Shown here in pieces: positions 51,803-61,875 of a DNA stretch of 64,000 nucleotides. Positions within the stretch are counted from its first letter, which is position 1, and each line of letters starts with the position of its first letter. The notes below the pieces were generated by a model. It was not told where the DNA came from and searched no databases. It saw only the letters and a list, made by a program, of their open reading frames with translations. A program made the translations under genes and the position numbers. Source of the stretch: Meandrina meandrites (Eukaryota > Cnidaria > Anthozoa > Scleractinia > Meandrinidae); assembly GCA_963693305.1 (NCBI GenBank), contig OY855913.1:22882614-22946613 (forward strand), read 5' to 3'.

Positions 51803-52187
51803 GTATTAGTAGAATTCTACCAGTACACTAATGCAAATGCTGCAATGTGATTGGCTGAGCTATTGGACACTATCAGCCATTAGTGTGCAGTTGCCGAAGG
51901 TCGTCCACAAAATGCGACGTTTTTATCGTTTTTCCGAAGTTTTGGAAGGAAGTTTAAATGTAAATGGATAATAAAATTCTCGAGAAGACTAAAAGAAGGA
52001 CATTAGCGGTTTCTTGACTTTAAAAGCTTGAAATTATTGAAAAACGGGTGCACGCGCGTAAACAACTGCAAATTTACCGAGGACAATTCAATGCGTGCGA
52101 TTTTGTTAAAACGTTAAGTTCGATAATGCGTAGGAAAATAATTAGAAACCATTATTTGCGTTTATTTCAGTCAGAATTCTACTAAAA
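51803..52187 (+). mobile_element. Short relative of the Crypton-like element next to it
   Basis: Begins with a TCTACCAGTACACTAATGCA region followed by a TGTGATTGGCTGAGCTATTG stretch, in the same order as the start of 52299-53136 (TCTACTAG, then CTGATTGGTTATGCTACC). An ATG followed by CGACGTTTTTATCG takes the place of the exon in the longer copy. It is followed, like the longer copy, by the palindrome family. Confidence 0.4.
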
Positions 52188-52291
52188 CAATTAGATTATT
52201 CGCTCTCAATTTCTATGAGGTGATAGTTGATTCGGCCTGCGGCCTCATCAACTATCACCTCATAGAAATCTCGAGCTCATAATCTAATTGT
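52188..52291. repeat. 104-bp palindrome, copy 1
   Basis: CAATTAGATTATTCGCTCTC at the left pairs with the right end through CTATGAGGTGATAGTTGA / TCAACTATCACCTCATAG; the centre is GGCCTGCGGCC. A second version is at 53143-53247. Confidence 0.8.
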
Positions 52292-52298
52292 TAATTAG

Positions 52299-53136
52299 TA
52301 TAAATCTACTAGCGTTCTATCACAAATGCCGCACTCTGATTGGTTATGCTACCCACTATCTATTCTGTGATAGATAGTGAGTAGCGTAGCAGTGTGCCCT
52401 TGCTATCAAAATGGCGGCCGCTTCTTCACGTTTTCGAAGTGTCCGTGAAGAAGATTTAGACAGTTTACCTGGTCGAGGCTGTTCCAGAAAAGACAAAAGT
52501 CGCAACAAAATATGGTATGAAGATTTTTCACGGTAAGAACAGGAGTCGAAAAATGACATAAATGAATTTATTACTCATTGAAACTTCTAAAGTACAAAAT
52601 TAAATTTTCAAAAGTTGCACTTCAATTGACACATTTTTTTGTAAACAAATTTTAGAATGGTTCGCAAGCCAACAGAAATTCGCTCTTCCTATTGAAGAAC
52701 AGTCCAAAGAAGAGCTTAACAGATGCTTACAGGTTTTTTATGCCTCTGTACGGAAAAAAATGGAAGCGAATTCAAAGTTTCTTCGCTGCGAGCGCTACGC
52801 GGTGCCATTGTGAACAACAACTTCTTTCGTTAAACTGTGCAGTACGACCTTCGGCAGTGCAAGTCTCTCAAGCCTTTGCTTTGACGTTTTCTAAATTGAG
52901 AAACCTGGCCTCCAATGGCATTTTTGCATCATTTGATCGTTGATTTTGTAATCAAACTAGCTCATTGGCTTGGCTCATCTTGAATGAAATGTGAAGGTAC
53001 GCGCACAGAGAACCCAACACAATGCGATATATTTGTCAATTATCCTCGCGTGGCGTGACCCGGCTGTTTTAATCATTGTTAATAAAAACATGAATCTGTC
53101 TTATTTTTCAAGTTTTGAACGACTAGTAGATTTATA
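52299..53136 (+). mobile_element. Element with TATAAATCTACTAG inverted ends carrying a decayed Crypton-like recombinase start
   Basis: 838 bp bounded by TATAAATCTACTAG (52299-52312) and its perfect complement (53123-53136). Inside, an exon-like frame starts ATGGCGGCC at 52411 (MAAASSRFRSVREEDLDSLP) and stops at a good donor (52533). After a 120-bp intron-like gap and an acceptor at 52653-52654, the sequence reads EWFASQQKFALPIEEQ and then LNRCLQVFYASVRKK. This resembles the N-terminal part of Crypton-derived tyrosine-recombinase proteins (KIAA1958/QRICH1 group). A frame change then leads to SSLRALRGAIVNNNFF, also family-like, and then a stop. The catalytic domain is absent. The similarity is from memory. 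Confidence 0.5.
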
Positions 53137-53142
53137 CTAAAA

Positions 53143-53247
53143 CAATTAGATTATCCGCTCTCGATTTCTATGCGTGATAGTTGACGAGGGCGCAGCCCGA
53201 GTCAACTATCACGCGATACAAATCTCAAGCTCATACTAATCTAATTG
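53143..53247. repeat. 105-bp palindrome, copy 2
   Basis: Same family as 52188-52291: CAATTAGATTAT ends, arms with TGCGTGATAGTTGAC / GTCAACTATCACGCG and centre GAGGGCGCAGCCCGA. The two palindromes bracket the Crypton-like element. Confidence 0.8.
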
Positions 53248-53464
53248 TTTACTAAGAGAGAGTCTCTCTTAGTACGTGATAGACGACCGTTAAAACGAAA
53301 ATCGCGCGTATAATTTTCCGAAGCGCTAGAACACCAGGTAAGGTTTGAAGCTTTATTGTAGCTTTTCAAAGGAAAAAAAGAGATATTTTCAAGTCAGTTC
53401 CAAGTCCACACAACGCTCAATTTTAAATCAATACAAACTCTTGTAGTACGCTTTGGTCATCGGA

Positions 53465-53634
53465 TGTAGACTGTTCACAGTTCTCTCTCTCTTTTTTTTT
53501 CGTGTTTCTCTTTGATCGTTGAACGCGGGGGAAAGAGCGGCGAGTGAACTGGACGCCAGCGCAAAACTAGAGGCACGACTTTCTCGCGTTTTTTTTCTGC
53601 GTTGAAAAATACAGAGGGCTGTGAACAGTCTACA
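53465..53634. mobile_element. MITE with TGTAGACTGTTCACAG inverted ends
   Basis: 170 bp. TGTAGACTGTTCACAG at the left and CTGTGAACAGTCTACA at the right are perfect inverted repeats of 16 bp. The interior is pyrimidine-rich at the left and contains no reading frame. Target duplication not clear. Confidence 0.8.
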
Positions 53635-54903
53635 TGTAATGGGATGGGGTGCTCCTATTTCATGTGAGTACGTAAGCTGCTTTGCGTGCATGTACGATTG
53701 CATAACATTTTCACTGGAACATGGAATTTTCAATTTTTGACATTGTTTCGCCTGAGACACTGAGCTTAATAAGGGGTTCGTGGCAACACAGCCGGGTCTT
53801 TCTAAACTTCCTAAGTACCTGAGCCCAATGTGGACGGCTGGTGTGCCGCTCAGCTGTGCTTTCTTTAAGGATACCCGCAACGGACTAATCACAGTGGAAT
53901 GAGAAACAGGAACTTCAATTTTCCGAATCTTCCAAATTTGTTTATAGTCAACAATCCAGCACAGCAAAATATTCCCGGCTTTAAAAAGCTGCGCTCACTA
54001 GCTGACAGCTGCGGCTCGCAGTAAGTCTGAATGTAATGCGGGTGATGCGGTGTACCTTTAGGATCGTTTCGCCGAGGTTTTATCCAAACTTCTCTGGAGC
54101 AAGAAACTAACTTGATGATCAGCAAAACTAAAGGTTATATACTATTAATAATAACATAATTTTCGCCAAAAAGGCAATTATTTTCTCATTCCGAACAGGC
54201 CTACAAATGTTGCTCGGTGACCACTTACATAAATGATAATGGAATCTCAATTAACCAAAGCTTGGTGACTTAATAGTTTGTGGGATGGATCGAGAATTCC
54301 TAGCCGGTGTCATGGTTGTGTTCGTGAGAAACTCAATTTAGTCTCACAGTGTATTTCTTCAGTTTATGCCAAGAGCATGAATAAGTACTGGCCAATAGAT
54401 TTGTTAAACGTGATTCCTATCGTCTAGAATTCTGAGGTCATCTTCTACGCTACGTCTGAATCCTGCCATTTGAAGTCCTATGGGTCTCGAGCCTTCGCTG
54501 CTTCCTCCTCCCCCCCCCCCCCGCCGCCCCGAACTCTGGAACTCTGACACTTTGGTCTTCTTGTCCCCGAAACACGTGATGAGGCAGTGCGTGATTCGGG
54601 GGACAAGTGAGTTCAAAGTATGGAACTTGATATAGTGTAGGGTTATTGGGCAATCTATTTGCGTTGGCTCTTTCGCTGGCTTCATTTAGATTTGCTACAC
54701 CGTGCTGATGAGTTCCAATAAGAACGAAACAGCTGTCCACGGTTGCTATCCTGCTGTATCGGTTCTAGTCGTGTTGGTGTCTCACAAAGTTTACTTTTTA
54801 TGTAGTACGATCAGCCTTGCAGTATTGTTTGTCATTTATCATTTTTTACGCTGATCAGATCCCTTGTTGGATCCTACATTAGCAACATTTTCGTTTGCGG
54901 TCC
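53635..54903. other. Unassigned intergenic sequence
   Basis: About 1.27 kb of unique sequence with a poly-C tract near 54510-54524. Minus-strand reading frames here (53428-53967, 54404-54740) run across the MITE or the C tract and look accidental. No other feature recognised. Confidence 0.4.
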
Positions 54904-54911
54904 CTTGCTTT

Positions 54912-55349
54912 CCCGGGGGGGGGGGGGGGGGGGGCACTCCCTTATAAGGGCTTAACGGGGACGTGCGGCCCGCCAGGGTATGGTTTTCAGGATTTTTGTC
55001 TTGAATGGGGTATCTATTTCGCCCCTTTTTGTCTTAAACGGGGTATCTTTACATGGACCAATGTCTTAAACAGGATAAGCAAATATGTTTATTTTATAGG
55101 AACTTATAGCCACAAGCTGAATTTTTACATGTTCTTCCTTAGTGTTGACTTCCATTGACTTTGGTATTGATACCAAGCTTAATTCCCGATTGGTTATGCT
55201 ACAACAAATGTCTTAGACAGGGTATCAAAAATTGGCATTCTGTCTTAAACAGGGTAGGAAAATCAGAGATTTGTGTCTTAAACAGGGTCAGGGTTTGGGC
55301 GGCCGGGCCGCACCTCCCTACCCGAGATTCTGTCAAGTACCCCCCCGGG
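54912..55349. mobile_element. MITE with CCCGGGGGGG inverted ends and 8-bp target duplication
   Basis: 438 bp beginning with CCCGGGGGGGG and ending GTACCCCCCCGGG. CTTGCTTT lies immediately outside on both sides (54904-54911 and 55350-55357), a perfect 8-bp duplication, as in hAT-type elements. The interior repeats the word GTCTTAAACAGGGTA about six times in slightly different forms. Confidence 0.85.
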
Positions 55350-55399
55350 CTTGCTTTAAGTTGTGCTTCTGGAATAGTCTCCCTAGCCGTCTTATCGTT

Positions 55400-55700
55400 T
55401 TTATTACTTTTATCGTATATTTAAAGTTCTAAACTATTTATCTTTAGGTATTTATTTATAAAATTCTTAGCCTGTCATTTTTAGCGATTTTTATCTTTTT
55501 TTTTAATTTTACTTTCAGACGGTTTTTTAATTTTTAACTATATATCGTAATATTGTAAAGCGCCTAGAGTATTATTTTTAGGCTAAGCTGACGGAATGCT
55601 AGAGGGTCTGCGATGGACTAGCATCCTATACGGGGGAAATAGAAATACTTTTGAGTCAAGCGCGGGCACTGATGACTCTTCCGATCCCTGGGATTGAAAC
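55400..55700 (+). mobile_element. Probable LINE/SINE 3' tail fragment
   Basis: T-rich sequence followed by ATTGTAAAGCGCCTAGAG and then GCGATGGACTAGCATCC. Such GTAAAGCGC words and ATGGACTAGCAT tails occur at the 3' ends of retroposons; the second is similar to the tail of the SINE at 19640-19905. No reverse transcriptase remains were seen. Confidence 0.4.
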
Positions 55701-58700
55701 AGATTTAACCTTCGAACGGGTTGCCGCCCGATGTTGCGTGACAAAAGTCACACGTACCATTCGGAGAAACTCGCGTGTATTTGGTGTGACGTAGCGGGAC
55801 CGTTACCTGGTTGCGGGAGTATGTGCTGCGTTACGTTACATAATGTTGTGTTATGTTGTGTTACTTGTTCTTACTTCGTTGCTCAATTTGTGACATGCGT
55901 TTCGATATTTACATACCGGAATAAAATATGTCGTCATGCATCTCTGTGTTGAAAAGAGGTTTGTTTTTTAGTTCGTGTAATTCCTCGATTTCATTTGAAG
56001 AGAGGACGTTCTTGAGTGGTTTTCTAGCTTTATGGGAAACATAACTAGTACTTCAGTCTACGTGTGATTCGAGAAGTGAAAATAATTTAAGCGACTTGCA
56101 GCAAATAGATACTATTCCATCTGGGACCTCATTCCCCCAACACCCTTTCCTATATGTCGCCATGGCAACAACTCATCGGTATCCCTTTGCTGACGTAAGT
56201 GTTTACATCGAATTTAGAAATAAACCTGACTTAAAAACAATCTATAACAAGAAAGATGTGCATTTGAAAGATTGTAGCATTTACAGGCTCTGACAACTCT
56301 AGCCAACAAATGTGTGTAACATTCATGTTATTTTAATAACAGAAAGTATCTTGTTCACTATTTAACGTGTTCCATGTGGATTTGCTACATACCGTACCTC
56401 GCATTATTTTATGACATAGACGCTATCGTAACAAGTTTGCCAGACGAAATGTAATTTTCGATCAATTTATGCTTATAAAAAACAAACAACTCCAACGTGA
56501 ACAAAGATCGCTCTCTACACACGAATTTATAGAAGGAACAGTGAGATTAAAGCCAACACAACACGAGACCGGACTTGAAATTTTCAAATATGATACCGTA
56601 AAAACTAACGGATAGACCAACACGCCTCACGGAAAGAAAAAAAAAAACCAATTAATTATGAGGCAATTTTACCTCTATTTTTTTTTTTAGCAATTTGCAA
56701 TATCACGGTGGCCACAGGTCAGGAAATAGTCAGGAAAAAATTAAAATTCTTAAAGGTCAGGGAATTTTATTTCAAGTCAGGAAAATTGACATTTTGAGGA
56801 AAACTCGGAAAATTGAATTTTTAACACCTCTGATTTAATACCATTGACGGTTCGCGAAACATTTCTGGTCAATGTGATCTCAGCGATGATTTCTGTGTTA
56901 TTTTTTAGAAGCAGAGGCTGGAGACTGCTACTATATCTGAGATTTTGTAGATATTTAGTCAGGGAAATTTTATCTTTATCAAGAAAAAGTCAGGGAATTT
57001 TGAAAATTGAGATGTTTGTAGGAGCCATGCATATTATTAATTCACATATGAATGTAATAAGTGTTGTATTGATGAGCTAGACAACTTCTAGACGCTCTTT
57101 CGAGATCACACCTGGATCATCTGTTTGAAAGCTAGTCTCCTGCACGAAAATTTTTTGAGTGCGGACAAAACATTTTTCATTCTTATTTAGCGTAGGACAA
57201 AAACTTGGAATAAGCCTCACGAAAATTGTTCTCACTCTTGATACTTTTTTGTAAATTAAACTCGAGAATATCACTGGTTAGTCAGCGGGATATTTTTTCA
57301 GATGATTAAATTCTTTGTTCTCACTACCTGCCCACGTTAATTTGTTATATCACACTGACGAGAAGTTAGAATTTAATCACTGCTGTGAATAAACAGGTTT
57401 ATTCGAAGTAAAGTGTATTGTCGTTTGTGTTCGCCTGCCATACGTTTCACGATGTCAAAAATTTCGTTATGTTCAACATAACACAGCGTTCAATTAACTG
57501 TAACACTTTTATGTTAGCGCTCAGTGGTGAATTTGTAGTTTTAAGTTCGGTGGTCGTATTGTTGTAAATTTTTATTTTGTGGGCTTTACACGACTGTTGA
57601 AGGTTTTTCATTGATAGATTTGAAAACTGAATTTTAATTATTTCAACGTCGACAACTAAACAAATGCGTTTCGCGTGCTCTTGTGAGTAAACCAAAAGAA
57701 GTTCGCTGATAAAACCTTTATTTCAAAACGACCGAATCTTCAAAATTTGCTAAATGCTAAATGGGCTCGGTTCCTTTTCATGTTATGCTACTTTACTATA
57801 CTTTTTTCTGCTTCCAACTGGGTTTCTCAGGAGATTTAATCATTTAACAAATTGCATTGCTTTGAAATGTCTGTCTTTGCTTGTGGCCACCGCACGAAAA
57901 CAGCAAAGTTTCAAGGTGGAAAAAAAAACTATTCTTTAGATATATCTTACAGCTTACAAACAATTTTTGTGATAATTCTCAAGCGTTTTGCTAGGTTAAG
58001 ATGTTTTGTGCGGAAGAATTACATCACTCGAATAATGAATCATTTCATTTTCCGAACAGTATCGCTAAACAATCCTTGGCACATCGGGTTTTCTTTAATT
58101 GTGTTTACATTAAATGACGGGAAACGAGTCTCTTCTTGTCAAGTTTTCGAAAGTTGCATGCACAATTTTTATGACTGTAGCCCCCTGTTGGGTTCAAAAT
58201 TTGATAAAGTAGCGCTTAATGTTTCCCGAAACCAAAGTAAATTAGTTTTCGCTGTTGATTTCATTTAAAAATTTCGCTTGAACTGATCTAAAATTCAAAT
58301 GTAATATTTTGATTCGCGTGGAAAAGTGAGCGGAATCGCCAATAGCAGCTTTAGTTATTAAATATTACTACAGATATATCAAATTTTTCGTCACGTTAGT
58401 AACTTTGACTTATTTGTCGAAAGGAAAACGTTTTCTAAATAATTTCTTTAATTAGTTCGAACCACTTTGAGCCGACGACAAGTGTTTTTAACTTGTATTT
58501 TGTTTGAATGTATTAAAAATTCAAAATGAACAAATTTTACTTTGTTCGCTCGCCCCCTTCGACAAGCTACAAGCGACGGGAATGTCTTAAAATCTACACA
58601 TGCCTAGCTACTGGAAAACGTCATTTTTCCGTTGACGCTTATTGCGAGATTTTCAAGCGAGATAAGAAAAAAGTTTTCGTTTTCGTATGAATTAATGTTT

Positions 58701-58750
58701 AATCCAAAATTAACCCGAGGGTGCTGCTGGACGCGCAAGGCATCTTGGGG
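55701..58750. other. AT-rich intergenic region
   Basis: About 3 kb with no convincing exon. The stretch 56710-57010 repeats GTCAGG(G)AA(A/T)TTTT words, as in decayed transposon copies. The frame 57852-58268 is AT-rich, lacks domain features and is not proposed as coding. Confidence 0.4.
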
Positions 58751-59762
58751 AAGTTTTGTTTTGGGAACTTTTTGGCAATGAATATGAACATTGGGCGATT
58801 GAACTAGTTAAAAAACAAGAGGCAAAACTTCGCATGCGAGGAATCTTCCTCGCGGATCAAGCGATCGAAGTACTTTCCTGCGCTGGTGAAAGAAATCCGG
58901 GCTCGAGAATTTTTTTCAGCGGGCGAATTTTCCGGGAGATCCACGACACGGTACTCAGGTAACATTCTTCGTTTTAGCTTGACTTCGCGTGGTGACAAAA
59001 AAACTTTTCACGTATGCAAATTAATAGCATGTGAGCGAACAAAACGGGGAGAAGAAGCGAAAGGGATTTCGTGCGCCTTCTGGCCGTGAACAGCTCTGAG
59101 TAGAACTGCAAATGTGGGAAACTTTTCCCCATCGCGGTAACCTGAACTTGTGTTAAAATTTATGGATTGTTGTTGTTCTTTATCGACTTCAAGCAGTTTT
59201 AAATTTATGCTTTCCGTCTGTTGATATATTTAAATAGCTGTAAAATCCATGTAAATGTTTAGTTGTTGTTCGTCGATGCAGATAATAGTTTCAGCTGGAG
59301 GAACGAGAGGGCAAGAATTACTGCTTTCCGCTCGCGCGAACCGAGTAGGCGAGTTCTAAAAATCAGTTGGGGTAATTTCATCGGAATTAAATATCTGTGT
59401 GTAGCTTTTGATAAAATTTATCGCGCCGGGAGTAAGAATTTTTAATAATTTTCGCCCTACTCAATTGTTTGTCGTTAGCTAGAAGTCAGTTTAATTTTTC
59501 CCAGCGTTGGCGATGTGCGAGCACTTTGTTTGGGGGGGAAATCGTCCGATTCCCTAAATATTTTCTGTCGCGGTAAATTTTATATTTTGACTTTGTAGAT
59601 TATGCTTTAAGAGGCCGCGCGCATATATTGCAAGTTTAACTTTCGCTTCAGCCGATTGCTCGCTCATTTGAAAACAACTCTTTTTTCTCAGAAACACAGA
59701 AAGCCCAGTGATTTTTGCAAAGAGCTGGCAAAGGGCAAATAATTCGCAGCACAGAACAAGCT

Positions 59763-59864
59763 ATGGAAGAACCTCCTGATGCGAACAGGGAATTTGCACT
59801 CCAGCAAGATGGGCAACAAACTCCTGGCGCAGGAATTAAACGGGAAGCAATTTCCTTCGAATCG
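59763..59864 (+). CDS. Orphan first coding exon, possibly of a transcription regulator
   Basis: ATG at 59763 opens a 34-codon frame (MEEPPDANREFALQQDGQQT, then PGAGIKREAISFES) that ends at a strong donor (TCG|GTAAGT). IKRE fits the sumoylation consensus, which is frequent in transcription factors, but one such motif proves little. The upstream 1 kb is unique sequence, with a possible untranslated exon ending at a CAG|GTAACA donor near 58958. Later exons would lie to the right; in the window only introns and then an antisense Penelope-like element follow. Gene not recognised. Confidence 0.4.
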
Positions 59865-61875
59865 GTAAGTATAGCATTAGATCAGGCGGATTTTTTTCGG
59901 CGAGCAGCTAGTAGTTGGCGTAAATCTGCTCTAGTTGTTGTTGAAAAGTTTCTAAATAATTTGCTGGTTGCACGAAATATTGAAACTTGATATAGTCGTG
60001 TTTGGGAATCGCTTGAAGAGCGTGCGTTCCTTGTATAGATCGACCGCTCGAGCTTATGGAAATCGTTACAGCAGCTTGTCTTTCGTTATTCGTTACTTCT
60101 TTGCTCGATTCACAGGCAGTTAACTTTGCCCACATACCGTTTTCGGATGTTTTGGCCTGTTCACTCGGCGATCGATAAATCTTCACACTAGTCTGTCGTG
60201 GTTTTAAAACTTTTTGTACACCGCGAACTAATTTGCATATTTTTTTTCTTCATTCATTCGAACGCTCTTACGAAAAGTTTTTTCGAAGTAGAATTTTATG
60301 GTCTGCTGACGATGATCGGCCGCAGGCGAAAGTTCGCTTTGCTCGAATTCTTCGTTTACTAGTCTGTACGTGTTCTTTCTAAGTTTTCTTCTTGATTGCG
60401 GGCAAAAGAACGTTTCACAGAAAATATCTTTTCATTTGCTCGCAAGATATGTTAATTTCTACCTGTACTTTCTCGAAGAAATTGTCTTTCTATGTTTATT
60501 TCCTTAAACAACAATTTAGTGCCGCTTGTTGCGGACAGTTTCCTTCGAAAATGTATTGATGAAGATTGATTGAATATTTCGTTACAATTGTTGTGTTGGG
60601 GTTTTAACTGGTTCCTAATCAGTGCGGATTTTTCTTCGTCGACGATTAGAACTTACATTTTGAATAAGTAAACACAAGCAGTTGTTTTCGCCTATTACAA
60701 AGAATCGAAATACCTCAAAATAATCGGAGGTTGGGCGAAACAATTATTGGATTCTCCCGACTTACCAAAGTGATCGAATGGCCACTACCATTCTGAAAAA
60801 TAGCTCAATTTGGCCAAGTTTTGGAAGCGCAGGACATTTTCGAGTTTAATTGGCCCCTTATTGTTATGCACAGATGGTCTGTCTCTTTGCTGTTTATGAA
60901 TGATGATGAAAGTTTGCAAACTCAACTCGAATTGTGTTTTTAATGCTCTCCCCTGCCGCCCTTCTCTCAACTTAAGATCTAGAGGTTTTAGATTTAAAAA
61001 GTTTAATCCGACTTAAGTTTTATCATCCGTTGGTCAGTTTCCGTGCAGTTGTTAACTTGGATGGCTGAAATCGACAGTTTTGAATGAGACTTGCATATAA
61101 CAGGGAAGCGAGAAATGTTAATTGCAGCTTGTTGCCATTACGAATAGCCCTTTTCATTAACTGGTTTCTTTGGATGTCTTGCAGTTTTAAGAAATGGAAA
61201 TTCGAGAAAGGCCAGGAATTTCAAACAATTATAAAATAGATATGAGTGGAATCCGATGAATACTGGGGTGATATTATTTGCAGATTGGAATAAAATGTGT
61301 TTAAATTACCCTATAAGAAGAAAATTTTCACGGATTATTCTTATTTAAAACCTTAAAAATTCTAGAACTTATTTGCATGAGCAGTTCATTTTTGCTTGTC
61401 TTTAAGTTGGGCACAACATATTACAGGTCTACAAATTTTATTAGTTAGCCTGCCATCTAAAAGGATAGGTGTCAAATTATGGCAGACGACTGCCATTTCA
61501 CCTCCTTATCTTCAGGATTTGATGTCATGTCAAAACAAATGTAGAGAAATTAAATGGAGCAACCGTGACCCTTTTCACCCCAAGCTGAAGCTTTTCATGA
61601 GAGGAAATAGTTTTTCTTGACATCACTTCTCAAGCATGGAAACCTTTCACAGTATTTAGAATTTTAATTTAAGAAGTTTAATCATTTGCATTTTTTTTGA
61701 GTCTCTACCGGTAAACAGTCTTGTTAAATATTAAAAATTTAAAGACGATCTCTGGCTAAAAATATTTAAAAAGTACGAGCTTTCGACTGTTTGAACTACA
61801 GTCTTCAACGGGTAAAAAAGAATGACGAAATATGAATATAAATGTGTAAGAATAAAAAAGAATGGACTATGTAAA
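59865..61875. other. Presumed intron or intergenic sequence after the exon at 59763
   Basis: About 2 kb of unique sequence with short frames only. It ends with the 3' flank of the Penelope-like element. Confidence 0.4.

Noticed and set aside
53428..53967. 179-codon minus-strand frame
   Set aside because: It runs through the MITE at 53465-53634 and has no recognised feature.
57852..58268. 138-codon plus-strand frame
   Set aside because: AT-rich, no domain, no start context and no splice pattern; likely chance.
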